The translations under genes and the position numbers were made by a program. A stretch of DNA of 56,515 bases from GCA-2708415 sp964351905 (lineage in GTDB: Bacteria; Pseudomonadota; Alphaproteobacteria; Micavibrionales; Micavibrionaceae): assembly GCA_964351905.1 (NCBI GenBank), contig CAYGPG010000010.1:1-56515 (forward strand), read 5' to 3'. Positions within the stretch are counted from its first letter, which is position 1. The number at the start of each line of letters is the position of its first letter. Positions 8,587 to 17,287 of the stretch are shown here, one piece after another. A model generated the notes under the pieces. That model worked only from the letters and a program-made list of their open reading frames with translations, was not told where the DNA came from and did no database searches.

Positions 8587-8997
8587 TTATTTTTGTTTTT
8601 TCAAAATATCGCGGATTTCTTTAAGCAATTTCACATCTGCTGGTGGTGTCGCCGGTGCGGCGGCTTCTTCAGCTTTTAAGCGGTTGATTTGTTTCACCAA
8701 CATGAAGATCACGAAAGCAACGATGAGAAAGTTGATCACGGCGTTGATGAATACACCATATGCGATAATCGGTGCGCCCGCTTCTTGTGCGGCAGCCAAT
8801 GTTGCATATTCATTCCCATCAAGGGCAACGAATAAATTAGAGAAATCCATTCCGGCGGAGAAAACACCGATGAACGGCATGAGGATGTCACCTACAAGTG
8901 ACGTAACAATAGCGGTGAACGCGGCACCAATGATAATACCAACAGCCATGTCCATGACATTTCCCTTGGCAATAAACGCTTTAAATTCTTTAAACAT
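8587..8997 (-). CDS. mscL: Large-conductance mechanosensitive channel MscL
   Basis: MscL forms a homopentameric inner-membrane pore that opens on hypo-osmotic shock. The 136-residue product has the family length. It starts MFKEFKAFIAKGNVMDMAVGIIIGAAFTAIVTSLVGD, the amphipathic helix and TM1 gate region, then has the periplasmic loop (about 47-80), TM2 (YGVFINAVINFLIVAFVIFMLVKQIN) and a charged C-terminal helix (LLKEIRDILKKQ). It ends before a clear terminator. Confidence 0.97.
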   Translation of the reverse strand: MFKEFKAFIAKGNVMDMAVGIIIGAAFTAIVTSLVGDILMPFIGVFSAGMDFSNLFVALDGNEYATLAAAQEAGAPIIAYGVFINAVINFLIVAFVIFMLVKQINRLKAEEAAAPATPPADVKLLKEIRDILKKQK

Positions 8998-9098
8998 ATT
9001 TTTTTAGACCCTTTATTTTAAGTTTTTGAAATTAATGAAAGAATTATAAATGAGATTGAGAAACGGGCAATTTATTGCATCAAAACTGTCCACAGTGC

Positions 9099-9121
9099 AA
9101 AAAAGCCCCACAGAGGGGCTT
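9099..9121 (-). terminator. Rho-independent terminator of the Bax-inhibitor-1 gene
   Basis: On the minus strand AAGCCCC pairs with GGGGCTT (9103-9109 with 9115-9121) around a 5-nt loop, followed by a run of T (9099-9104), 26 bases after the gene's stop. Confidence 0.88.
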
Positions 9122-9146
9122 TTCGCAAATTCTATATCAAAGAGTC

Positions 9147-9857
9147 TTACCTTTGTTGCATGAAATGTAAGATGTATTGGAACATCGCGATGAAACTGAT
9201 GTATAGGTTCAAGGCCGCGGCCCATGCCATGCGTTGTGCATATTCTGCTGGCGTATTTGGCGAATACATACGCTTCATGTCCTGTGTTTGCCATACGGTC
9301 AAACCAGAGAAAAGCAAGATTCCTGCGCCAGCAATCAAGTTCGACATCATCGTGCTTTGTGTGAAGATATTGATCACACTCAAAACGACTAAACCGATAA
9401 TTCCCATGGTAAGGAAAGTTCTCATACCGCTAAGGTCTTTTTTAGTTGTGTAGCCAATGATGCTTAATCCTGCAAACATTGCGGTGGCAACGAAGAAAGC
9501 TTTGGCAACAGAGATCGCAAATGTAGGATCTGCCGTGGCGACGGCGGCAATAGCCGCGAAGCTAATACCGTAAACTGTTGCAACGCCAAAGAAAGCAAGT
9601 TGCAATGTAGAAGCTTGCATTTTTTCAGGGCGAAAACCAAACCAGATGATCGCCAAAGGCGCAAACATCACGATATATCTTTGAGGGCCACCCAAAAATA
9701 GGTTTAATAAAAATGGTGATGTACCGACGACAAGCGCGACGATAGCGGTCAGCAAAACACCCAAAGACATTTTGGCGTAGATGCTGTTCATGTGCTTACG
9801 TAGACCTGCGTCCATTTGGACTGTGCTACGTTGCTGTGTTGTATCAAATTGATTCAT
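9147..9857 (-). CDS. Bax inhibitor-1/YccA family membrane protein
   Basis: This 236-residue protein has seven predicted membrane segments in the YccA/YbhL layout: a short hydrophilic N-terminus (QRSTVQMDAGLRKHMNSIYAKM), alternating hydrophobic helices, and conserved FFGVATVYGISFAAIA, KAFFVATAMFAGLSIIGY and ALNLYISFIAMFQYIL near the end with the preceding VWQTQDMKR motif. Bacterial members interact with FtsH or act as pH-sensitive calcium leaks. The start ATG at 9857 is followed by a terminator downstream, so it is probably monocistronic. Confidence 0.93.
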   Translation of the reverse strand: MNQFDTTQQRSTVQMDAGLRKHMNSIYAKMSLGVLLTAIVALVVGTSPFLLNLFLGGPQRYIVMFAPLAIIWFGFRPEKMQASTLQLAFFGVATVYGISFAAIAAVATADPTFAISVAKAFFVATAMFAGLSIIGYTTKKDLSGMRTFLTMGIIGLVVLSVINIFTQSTMMSNLIAGAGILLFSGLTVWQTQDMKRMYSPNTPAEYAQRMAWAAALNLYISFIAMFQYILHFMQQR

Positions 9858-10024
9858 TGTTTTTATTTAACTCCTTAAATGGTTTAAAAAACATCGTTCA
9901 TTTATTCGCGCTATTATCAATGAAGATTACGCAGAAATCAACGAAAACAGGATGAAATCAGTACGATTTCACAGTTTTGCCATATTTAAAAAGAGCCATC
10001 ATGCCGCAAGCGCGACGGACGTGC

Positions 10025-11128
10025 TTAATACCAAGGGTTTTTATTGTTTCTGCGGCTTTTTAGGCGTTGGCGGGTGTTCCAGTTTTCGCGTCCCCAGGGG
10101 TTGGGGGAAAGGGTTTCTTCACGTTCTGCCCGTGGGGCATTAAACGGTGTTAATTGCGGTAAATTTGGAATGGCATAACCCGTTGTTGCCGATAAAGATT
10201 TAATTCTTTTTTCAATCGGGGGGTGGGTTGCAAAAAGCCCCATAAAAGGCACACGATTTTCAATACACATAAAAGCGATATCGCCCGGCATTTTAGGGAT
10301 TTGATCTTTACCAGAAATACGCATCAGGGCGCGCATCATCGCATCTGGATTTTTGGTCATTTGTACCGCGCCTGCATCAGCCATATATTCACGTTTTCTT
10401 GAAATAGCAAAACGTGTGAAAAGTGTTGCAAGATAACCGAGCCAAAGAATGGCCAAAATAACCAACATAATAATGACGCCATTGCCTTTGCCGTTTGAGC
10501 GCGAACGCCCAACCCAAAGACCATAACGAATTTGTGACCACATAAGTTGAGCCGCAAAACCAATCATGCCTGTAAAAATAATAGTAATAATGAGCAGGCG
10601 GACATCGCGGTTTAAAATATGGGTGAGTTCATGTGCCAAAACACCTTCTACTTCATCTTTAGAAAGTGATTGCAGCAATCCGCGCGTCACCGTGACGGTA
10701 AAAGATTTTTGATCAATACCACTGGCAAAGGCATTGCGCGCGTGGCTTTCAATTATTTCCAAACGCGGGGTGGGGATGCCTACAGAAATACAAAGATTTT
10801 CAAATAAGTTATAAAGCTCAGGTTCTTCTTTACGGGTGACAGGATGGGAATGAGAAAGGCGCCTAACCATTTTTGTGTGAAAGAGATAAGCAACAAAAAA
10901 CCAGCCACAAACACCAGTGAGAATAATGGGCCAATATTGTCCCAGAAAACTGCCCGCCATATGTTGTGCCTGTGGGAGGTCAGAATTTGGTATAGCGAGT
11001 AGGTTGATGGCGAGAATAACAACCCAAACAATTGCCATGATCAAAAGAGGGTAGGCGCCCAATAAAATAAGAGATTTTAAATTGTTGTTCCAAATGTGGC
11101 TTTGTAATCCAATGGCGGGTTTTGACAT
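10025..11128 (-). CDS. M48 family zinc metalloprotease (HtpX/Ste24-like)
   Basis: This is a membrane-bound metallopeptidase that probably degrades misfolded membrane proteins. The 367-residue product has two N-terminal membrane segments, the zinc motif HELTHILNRD (HExxH), two more membrane segments, and the third ligand region REYMADAGAVQMTKNPDAMMRAL (Glu of EYMADA). It also has the late FATHPPIEKRIKSL motif of this family. The ATG at 11128 is preceded by GAGGTAATA, so I prefer it to a GTG at 11143. It is paired with lemA just upstream, a common linkage. Confidence 0.93.
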   Translation of the reverse strand: MSKPAIGLQSHIWNNNLKSLILLGAYPLLIMAIVWVVILAINLLAIPNSDLPQAQHMAGSFLGQYWPIILTGVCGWFFVAYLFHTKMVRRLSHSHPVTRKEEPELYNLFENLCISVGIPTPRLEIIESHARNAFASGIDQKSFTVTVTRGLLQSLSKDEVEGVLAHELTHILNRDVRLLIITIIFTGMIGFAAQLMWSQIRYGLWVGRSRSNGKGNGVIIMLVILAILWLGYLATLFTRFAISRKREYMADAGAVQMTKNPDAMMRALMRISGKDQIPKMPGDIAFMCIENRVPFMGLFATHPPIEKRIKSLSATTGYAIPNLPQLTPFNAPRAEREETLSPNPWGRENWNTRQRLKSRRNNKNPWY

Positions 11129-11140
11129 TATTACCTCATG

Positions 11141-11194
11141 CACATCCCTGCAAAGGCAGGGATCTATATAGATATCAGCTTTCGCTGGTATGTG
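11141..11194. repeat. REP-like pair of palindromes, copy 1
   Basis: Two hairpins, ATCCCTGC-AAAG-GCAGGGAT (11144-11163) and TATCAGC-TTTC-GCTGGTA (11173-11190), are flanked by CACAT and TGTG. The arrangement is the same as at 46358-46416 and 48682-48732. It lies between lemA and the M48 gene. Confidence 0.7.
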
Positions 11195-11215
11195 AATTAC
11201 TGTTAATCGTTTTAA

Positions 11216-11779
11216 TTATGTGCCAAATTTAATATCGGGCGCCTTTTCCATGACTTCGCGTTCGGCCTCATCAATCTCATAAAATTCTTCTTCTTTAAAA
11301 TTGAAGTTCTTGGCAATGAGGTTGGCGGGAAATTGTTCAATAGCTGTATTGTATTCAGACGTTGCGTTGTTAAAGAAACGACGCGCCGCGGCCAATTTAT
11401 TTTCAATATCAGAGAGTTCTGCCATTAATTGTTGGAAATTTTGATCCGCTTTTAAATCAGGATAATTTTCAGCCACTGCTAAAACATTGACCATGGCTTT
11501 GCCTAAAGCTTGTTCGGCCTGAAGGCGTTCCCCTGGGCTGCCTGCATCTTCAACTTTGGCACGCATTTGGGTGACTTTTTCAAAGACGCCTTTTTCATGG
11601 GCGGCATATCCCTTGACGGTCTCCACAAGGTTTGGGATGAGATCAAAACGCTGGTTTAATTGTACATCAATATCTGCGTATGCGTTGTTTCTGTTTTGGC
11701 GTAATGCGACAAGGCGGTTGTAAATTACAATCCCACCAACAACGATTGCGCCGATAATTCCTAAAATAACCCATTCCAT
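11216..11779 (-). CDS. lemA: LemA family protein
   Basis: LemA proteins are membrane-anchored helical proteins of unclear function. The 187-residue product has an N-terminal membrane segment (WVILGIIGAIVVGGIVIYN) and the typical RQNRNNAYADIDVQLNQRFDLIPNLVETVKGYAAHE motif, followed by ENYPDLKADQNFQQLMAELSDIENKLAAARRFFNNATSEYN. It lies upstream of the M48 protease on the same strand with a REP-like element between them. LemA/M48 pairs are common in bacteria. Confidence 0.95.
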   Translation of the reverse strand: MEWVILGIIGAIVVGGIVIYNRLVALRQNRNNAYADIDVQLNQRFDLIPNLVETVKGYAAHEKGVFEKVTQMRAKVEDAGSPGERLQAEQALGKAMVNVLAVAENYPDLKADQNFQQLMAELSDIENKLAAARRFFNNATSEYNTAIEQFPANLIAKNFNFKEEEFYEIDEAEREVMEKAPDIKFGT

Positions 11780-11954
11780 GACTTTAAGTCCTCATTTGTT
11801 ATATTTAACGTGATTTTAGTCAGAATCTCATCACTTTACAATCAGACTCTTATTTTCAATGCCCAACGAAGACCCCAGAGGTTTGCTTTGATGATTTAAA
11901 AAGAGTTAGAATAATGATATATATATTTTTCATTCAATCATGGAGATTTAACTC

Positions 11955-12812
11955 ATGCGTTTTGCCCTCATCATGTTGCTGTCTTTTATTGTGGTTTTGC
12001 CCTTGTCAAACCAAACAAAAGCGCAAGAGCCCATCCCGCAAATGCCAGATGCGTTGCAGGTTTTGGTCGATAGGGGCGCACAAGCACGTTATTTGGGCGA
12101 GCGTCATGGCATGCAAGGATGGATCACAATTTTCCAAGGGCAAGAGCAATATTATTACGTGACGCCCAATGGGGAAGGGTTTCTCATGGGGCTTTTGTTC
12201 GATAAAGACGGACAAATGGCGACAATTGAACAAGTACGTAATTTACAAAGCCAGAGCGGCGAAGTGCTTGATTTCCTAACCGTTGATAAAAAAGTGCCAG
12301 ATCAAGATTTATCGCGTGCCATTCAAGAAACAAATGAGGCGTTTGAATATAAAACACCGGCTGAGCGAATGTTCGCTGAAGTTGAAAACAGCAATTGGAT
12401 CCGTTTTGGTGAAGAGAACGCGCCTGTTGTTTATTCCTTCATGGACCCACAATGTCCGCATTGTCATCAATTTATGCGTGATTTAAAAGATAGCTATATC
12501 GGTAAAGGGTTGGTGCAGGTGCGTATGATTCCTGTTGGTTTTCGTGAAGAAACATTGGCGCAAGCCGCATTCTTATTAGCGGCGCCAGATTCACAAGAAC
12601 GTTTTTATAACCATTTAGATGGCGATACGTCTGCTGTGCCTGCCAAATCAGGAACAAGCACGCAAGGCATCCAAAAGAATTTAGCCCTGATGCAAAACTG
12701 GAAGTTTGATGTGACGCCATTAACCATTTACAGAGCCAAAGACGGTAAAGTTAAAATTATTCGCGGAAAAGCGGCAGATATGGCGGCAATTTTGGCAGAT
12801 TTGCCGTCTTAA
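11955..12812 (+). CDS. Secreted DsbC/DsbG-like thiol:disulfide oxidoreductase
   Basis: The 285-residue product has a signal peptide (MRFALIMLLSFIVVLPLSNQTKA|Q) and a thioredoxin fold with active-site motif CPHC near residues 166-169 (YSFMDPQCPHCHQF), as in DsbC/DsbG. The N-terminal half (about 24-140) fits their dimerisation domain. The cis-Pro region is DVTPLTIYRAKDG. GGAG lies nine bases before the ATG. It starts the plus-strand T4BSS block. It is likely to form or isomerise disulphides in the periplasm; the cysteine-rich array proteins at 22-31 kb are plausible clients, by inference only. Confidence 0.85.
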   Translation: MRFALIMLLSFIVVLPLSNQTKAQEPIPQMPDALQVLVDRGAQARYLGERHGMQGWITIFQGQEQYYYVTPNGEGFLMGLLFDKDGQMATIEQVRNLQSQSGEVLDFLTVDKKVPDQDLSRAIQETNEAFEYKTPAERMFAEVENSNWIRFGEENAPVVYSFMDPQCPHCHQFMRDLKDSYIGKGLVQVRMIPVGFREETLAQAAFLLAAPDSQERFYNHLDGDTSAVPAKSGTSTQGIQKNLALMQNWKFDVTPLTIYRAKDGKVKIIRGKAADMAAILADLPS

Positions 12813-12895
12813 ATTTTTAGTGCGCTTTTTTGCTAAATTCCTATAAGATAAGACATATTTGATTTTATATCCTTATTGCGTATGTTCTTTTAACC

Positions 12896-14011
12896 ATGGT
12901 TCAAAACTCCAAATTTACAATTCAACTGCTTGAAAAAATCGGAAGCCCATTGGCAGCCGCGATTGAATCTGCGCCGCCTAAAGGCGAAGACCATGAAGAA
13001 CAGGCAGCCAAAATTATGGCGCAGCTTTTGGGGCAAGCTGTTCAAATTAGTATCGCGCTCAATTCGGCTTTTAATATTGTAGAGCAAGAGGCACAGGCCG
13101 ATTCAACACGTCTGGCGTTGGCGGCGATGACTGCACCCTTATTGGCAGATTTCTACCGTCAAAATGGGGTAGTGCCAGAAGATCAAGATATTAAGAGAAT
13201 AATCAAATCATTAGAATCCGTTGTTGCCTTTGCCGATAATTTTAGCGCGGTGGAAGAGGAGCAATCCAGATTAATCACAATAGATCATGATGCGCCGTTG
13301 TTGGATAAAACACAGGCATCCTTGGTGACGATGCAGGTGATGACCCCTGCAATTATGGCGATTGGTGAATTTGCCTTTGGCCAAAGTGAGAATAAACTTA
13401 TTCAAGAGGTGGCAGCCAAATGCGAAGCGAAAGCGCAAGAATTAGCCAAAAACTTGAACTTAAGCGATAAGCTAAGTGAATTGATGATTTTAAAAGCGCT
13501 GGTTGCGTTGTACGCGGAATGTCACCGAAGTGAGACGCAAAAATTAGCGGCGCAATCAGATGACCAAGAAAATAGAAGTGAATTATCGCTAGATCCTGTT
13601 TGGGACAGCTTTGCGACACGTACAGCAATGATTGAAGCAGTGATGGGTTTAGAGGCGGCTGAAACATCTTCGAAAACGCCAGAGACGACAGCCCCCGCCA
13701 CGCCGCAAGAGCCCACCCCTAAAGAAGAAACGGCAGCGCCAACACCGCCCCCTGCACAAGAAGCGGCTCCTGCCACCGCACAACCTTCAAGCCCGATGGG
13801 CTTTTTCAAAAAACCTGATGCGAGTGCAGCGCCAGAAGATCCGCCGCCTGCCGAACCGGCTACACCAACGCCAGCGGATGAGCCAGTCACTCCTGCACCA
13901 GCGGAAGCGCCCAAAGCAGAAGACAAGCGAGCGTCTCCGCCTGAGACACTATCAAGCCCGATGGGTTTCTTTAAACCTGGTGCAAAAAAATCAGACGATG
14001 GTGACTCTTAG
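12896..14011 (+). CDS. Unknown cytoplasmic protein with doubled SPMGFFK motif in a Pro/Ala-rich tail
   Basis: This is a 371-residue protein with no signal or membrane segment. Residues 1-250 are predicted helical (LLGQAVQISIALNSAFNIVEQEAQAD, LMILKALVALYAECHRSET) and acidic. Residues 250-371 are a disordered Pro/Ala/Glu linker carrying the same motif twice, SSPMGFFK at about 298-305 and 353-360, the second close to the C-terminus. Such repeats look like short docking peptides. It sits between the DsbC-like gene and the VirB1-like gene, so a role in the T4BSS is likely, but I do not recognise the family. Confidence 0.75.
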   Translation: MVQNSKFTIQLLEKIGSPLAAAIESAPPKGEDHEEQAAKIMAQLLGQAVQISIALNSAFNIVEQEAQADSTRLALAAMTAPLLADFYRQNGVVPEDQDIKRIIKSLESVVAFADNFSAVEEEQSRLITIDHDAPLLDKTQASLVTMQVMTPAIMAIGEFAFGQSENKLIQEVAAKCEAKAQELAKNLNLSDKLSELMILKALVALYAECHRSETQKLAAQSDDQENRSELSLDPVWDSFATRTAMIEAVMGLEAAETSSKTPETTAPATPQEPTPKEETAAPTPPPAQEAAPATAQPSSPMGFFKKPDASAAPEDPPPAEPATPTPADEPVTPAPAEAPKAEDKRASPPETLSSPMGFFKPGAKKSDDGDS

Positions 14012-14053
14012 ATGAAATCGGTAATTCGCTTATGACTCAAGGTATAGTAAGTA

Positions 14054-14473
14054 ATGGATAAAATTTTAGCAGCCTGTTTGATGTTGGCGGCACAGACTTA
14101 TTCTGTTCCCCCCGCTGTCTTGGTGGGTATTCATCAAGTAGAAGGCGGTACCACAGGGCAAGCTGTTGGCCCCAATGTTAATGGATCGTACGATTTAGGC
14201 CCAATGCAAATTAACACTGTATGGGTGCCTGAAATGGCAAAAAAATGGGGCGTGAACAATAATACGGCGCTGCGGTGGATTAAAGATGATCCATGTACCA
14301 ACATGGGTGTTGCGGCGTGGATATTACGTGGTCATTTGGATGAGACGGGTAATTTATCCCAAGCGATTGCGCATTATCATTCCCGAACACCAAAATTTGG
14401 CAAACCTTACAAAGGCCGCGTTGTTAGTGCGATGCGCCGCAAAGGTTTGCTTCGAGATGATGCAACACGCTAA
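14054..14473 (+). CDS. VirB1-like lytic transglycosylase
   Basis: This 139-residue protein is a compact SLT lysozyme-like domain of the kind found with conjugation and type IV secretion systems. It keeps the catalytic Glu in HQVEGG (about residue 31), GSYDLGPMQINTVWV, and the final IAHYHSRTPKFGKPYKGRV motif. There is a hydrophobic N-terminus (MDKILAACLMLAAQTYSV), which may be a signal or simply the first helix of the fold. It would open the peptidoglycan locally for the secretion channel. It is 280 bp upstream of dotD, separated by a palindromic element. Confidence 0.88.
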   Translation: MDKILAACLMLAAQTYSVPPAVLVGIHQVEGGTTGQAVGPNVNGSYDLGPMQINTVWVPEMAKKWGVNNNTALRWIKDDPCTNMGVAAWILRGHLDETGNLSQAIAHYHSRTPKFGKPYKGRVVSAMRRKGLLRDDATR

Positions 14474-14502
14474 TATATTATTTGTTATATAAACATGATG
14501 TT

Positions 14503-14612
14503 GTCATGCCCGCTTTATGCAGGTATCTGGAAATTTATGAAGTGTAGCAAAGCGGCACGCATTATGGATCCCCGCAGTTTTAGCAATGCTTATGCATTGC
14601 AGCGGGGATGAC
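14503..14612. repeat. MITE-like palindromic element
   Basis: This 110-bp element has 11-bp imperfect terminal inverted repeats, GTCATGCCCGC (14503-14513) and GCGGGGATGAC (14602-14612). It contains a nested perfect hairpin GCAATGC-TTAT-GCATTGC (14583-14600) inside the arms ATCCCCGC/GCGGGGAT (14568-14609). It lies in the gap between the VirB1-like gene and dotD. No other gene is seen in 14474-14752. Confidence 0.6.
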
Positions 14613-14752
14613 TGGAGAGTTTTAGGTGAAAACCCTGCCTATAAAGTAGGGGCTGTGTCTTGTTCTATGATGTGACAAGGGCTAAACTCAGCATTAAAGC
14701 TAAAAATGATTCGTTTATTATGAGTGTGAGAGCGAAATAAGGTTTAAACGGT

Positions 14753-15268
14753 ATGATCGTACAAAAGATTAAATTATCAATTCTGACATTGAGTCTTGCG
14801 TCTTTGATGGGCGCGTGTACGACTTATTATCCAACGACGAAGCGTGACCCGCAGGTTGTTGCTAATCCTGATAAAGTTTCATTGATGTTGGCCGAAGCAG
14901 CGGACAAAGCTTCTAACGCGTTGGAAACGTTGGCTGCTGTGGAACAATCAAAAGCACCCGCCGTGGCCGTTCAGCCTATTCATAATGCGCCGCCTGAATT
15001 AATGCGGGCTATTACTTTGACGTGGTATGGCCCTGCCGAACAACTTGTTAAAACACTGGCAGATCGTGCAAGTTATACTTTTATCGCCGTGGGTGATAAG
15101 CCGCCCTTACCACTGGTCGTCAATATGGATATCCAAAATCAGCCTGTCATTGATGTTTTGCGTGATGTTGGACTTCAGCTTGGGGTGCGTGCGGATGTGA
15201 AAGTGGATAGCACACGCCGTATGATTGAACTTCATTATGCGCCTGTTACAGGGTTGGGGAGGTCTTAA
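14753..15268 (+). CDS. dotD: T4BSS outer-membrane lipoprotein DotD
   Basis: DotD is an outer-membrane lipoprotein that, with DotC, places DotH in the outer-membrane ring of the Dot/Icm core complex. The 171-residue product has a lipoprotein signal ending in LMGAC (lipobox Cys22). The C-terminal half (about 80-160; MRAITLTWYGPAEQLVKTLADRASYTF...VIDVLRDVGLQLGVRADVKVD) has the secretin N0-like fold known for DotD. The length matches Legionella DotD (about 163). It is directly followed by dotC and dotB, the same gene order as the Legionella dotDCB cluster. Confidence 0.92.
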   Translation: MIVQKIKLSILTLSLASLMGACTTYYPTTKRDPQVVANPDKVSLMLAEAADKASNALETLAAVEQSKAPAVAVQPIHNAPPELMRAITLTWYGPAEQLVKTLADRASYTFIAVGDKPPLPLVVNMDIQNQPVIDVLRDVGLQLGVRADVKVDSTRRMIELHYAPVTGLGRS

Positions 15269-15276
15269 ATCCTCTC

Positions 15277-16110
15277 ATGAAACAAGCACCTTTTTTCTTA
15301 TTATTGACCATGTTGCTGCTTATGCCTTTAACGGCTACGGCGCAATTTTCGGCTGTGAATAAAGATCGTCCTGAAAATTTAAATGAGTTGCTTGATCTAC
15401 CTAAAAAGAAAACCTTTGGTGGTACAGAAAATTCTTCGCTGTTGCCTGATATTCGAATAGAGGCGCAAAAAGAGGCGGCGTATTCTTATGGTGCGCGCGG
15501 CGGATTGGCGTGGCGCACATGGCATATCCGTAATGAGCTTGAGACACGCTCCCGCTATATCGACAAAGTTTTTGATTTTCGTCAGCTGCTTATTCCGGCG
15601 CAATCTGGTTTGTTGATTGAACCGCCTGTTATTGGTGAGGCAATGGACGCCACCTTGATTGAAACCAGTGGAATGGAAGCCGCTGTTGCAGATAGAGTTT
15701 TAAATATTGGTCAAAATGCGCGTATTGTTTCTGTGCCCAGAACATGGCGTGTTTATTTGGAAAGAGAGTGGGGCAATATTGACCCACCCCCAAATATTTT
15801 ATTGCCAGAGAATAAACAAGAATTAGAAATCTGGCGGGAGAATGTTAGAAAAGGTTGGGAAATGGGCGTTTCTCAAGCCGATGATATTTTTCAAGCAGAT
15901 TTAAATAGATTAGTTGCTGATTACCAAGGAATGATCCGATACAGATCTTTGCTTGCGCAAGGCATGGTGACCCCGCCTTATGCCCTTCAGGTGGATCGTG
16001 GTGTCACAGGTGGTGGTGATACAATGCGTATTGGTGACCGCGGTCTATCGATCACAGAACTTCCCAAACTTCAGACAGGATATCAAGAATGGCAGCCCGC
16101 AAACCGGTAA
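15277..16110 (+). CDS. dotC: T4BSS outer-membrane complex protein DotC
   Basis: DotC helps recruit DotH to the outer membrane. The 277-residue product fits the family length and has conserved parts: ARGGLAWRTWHIRNELETRSRYIDKVFDFRQLLI, PPVIGEAMDATLIETSGMEAAVADRVLNI, VPRTWRVYLEREW and ENKQELEIWRENVRKGWEMGVSQADDIFQADLNRLVADYQGM. It has a signal peptide (MKQAPFFLLLTMLLLMPLTATA|Q). Unlike Legionella DotC I see no lipobox cysteine at the cleavage site. It starts nine bases after dotD and overlaps dotB by 22 bp, so the three are cotranscribed. Confidence 0.92.
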   Translation: MKQAPFFLLLTMLLLMPLTATAQFSAVNKDRPENLNELLDLPKKKTFGGTENSSLLPDIRIEAQKEAAYSYGARGGLAWRTWHIRNELETRSRYIDKVFDFRQLLIPAQSGLLIEPPVIGEAMDATLIETSGMEAAVADRVLNIGQNARIVSVPRTWRVYLEREWGNIDPPPNILLPENKQELEIWRENVRKGWEMGVSQADDIFQADLNRLVADYQGMIRYRSLLAQGMVTPPYALQVDRGVTGGGDTMRIGDRGLSITELPKLQTGYQEWQPANR

Positions 16111-17249
16111 GCCTTCTTAAAGGTAAAGACAATATTGCACAAACGTGGCCGCAGGAACCGCCACGTTTTACAGATGATCTTGTTGATGATTTTCTACTTT
16201 GGTGTGTAAAGAAAAATTCTTCTGATATTTCTATTCAAACGGATCGCCCTGTTTATAACGAAATTTATGGCACGCTCTACCCGGGCACATTCCGTCCTGT
16301 TGATTCGGCAGATATGAATGTCTTTCTGACGAAAATTTACGGACCAGAAGCGATGGCGCGTTTGGCTTCAGGAAATGATTTGGACCTTTCCTATGAAATT
16401 CGTCCTGATCGTTACACGCGTATTCGTTTTCGTGTCAATGTAACAGCGATCTTATCACGGGGGCGTGATTCTGCGCAAATCACCATGCGGGTTTTGCCGA
16501 ATGAGCCGCCGACGATGAAAGATTTAAATATCGAAGAAGATATCATAAATGCGTGGAACCCAAGACAGGGCATGGTAATTATCACGGGGCCGACAGGGTC
16601 GGGTAAAACAACGTTGCTTGCCTCTGGTATTCGTATGCTGATGGAGCGTAAAAAAGGGTGCGGTAAAATTGTGACCTACGAAGCGCCGATTGAATATGTT
16701 TATGATGTGATTAAATCACCGCGCTCACTTTTGTCACAAACAGAAATACCGAGGCACCTTCCTAATTTTGCGCATGGAGTGCGTAATGCCTTGCGTCGTA
16801 AGCCAAATATTATTCTTGTTGGGGAAAGCCGTGATAAAGAAACAATTGCCTCATCCATTGAAGCGGCACAAACAGGCCATACAGTTTATACAACAACGCA
16901 TACCATGGGCGTCGCATCGACCATTCAGCGGATGGTCAGTGCGTTTGAGCCCAATGAGAGATCAGAGCGGGCTTATTCCCTTATGGAGACTGTCCGCTTA
17001 GTTGTTACGCAAACCCTTGTTGGGAAGGTATCTGGTGGACGTTTAGGGGTACGTGAATGGATGCGTTTTGATGACACGGTACGTGATAAGCTGATGGATA
17101 TGGATTTCAAAGATTGGCCGGCGGAAATTAGCCGTATGGTACCTTTTTATGGGCAGAGCATGGCACGAAGTGCGGAAATTCATTTTGAGAATGGTGACAT
17201 TGATCGTCGAACATATATTATGCTCTCTTCTTCTACGGCCTCGAGTTAA
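16089..17249 (+). CDS. dotB: T4BSS secretion ATPase DotB
   Basis: DotB is a PilT/VirB11-like hexameric ATPase that docks on the DotO ATPase at the cytoplasmic base of the machine. The 386-residue product is close to Legionella DotB (about 377). It has Walker A GPTGSGKTT (about 167-175), an Asp-box-like YEAPIEYVYD, Walker B IILVGESRD (about 241-249) and the His box HTVYTTTHT. The start at 16089 lies inside dotC and has AGGA eight bases upstream. It is the most secure marker of a type IVB system here. Confidence 0.96.
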   Translation: MAARKPVSLLKGKDNIAQTWPQEPPRFTDDLVDDFLLWCVKKNSSDISIQTDRPVYNEIYGTLYPGTFRPVDSADMNVFLTKIYGPEAMARLASGNDLDLSYEIRPDRYTRIRFRVNVTAILSRGRDSAQITMRVLPNEPPTMKDLNIEEDIINAWNPRQGMVIITGPTGSGKTTLLASGIRMLMERKKGCGKIVTYEAPIEYVYDVIKSPRSLLSQTEIPRHLPNFAHGVRNALRRKPNIILVGESRDKETIASSIEAAQTGHTVYTTTHTMGVASTIQRMVSAFEPNERSERAYSLMETVRLVVTQTLVGKVSGGRLGVREWMRFDDTVRDKLMDMDFKDWPAEISRMVPFYGQSMARSAEIHFENGDIDRRTYIMLSSSTASS

Positions 17250-17287
17250 ATTTCATCTTTTTAACCCTGATCTGCGTCAGATAACCG

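Noticed and set aside
11141..11194. CRISPR array from repeated palindromes
   Set aside because: The palindromes occur as isolated pairs in separate gaps, with no regular spacers and no cas genes.
13522..13926. 134-codon minus-strand frame opposite the SPMGFFK protein
   Set aside because: Its Gly/Ala/Ser-only composition is the antisense of the Pro/Ala-rich linker; no ribosome binding site or family.
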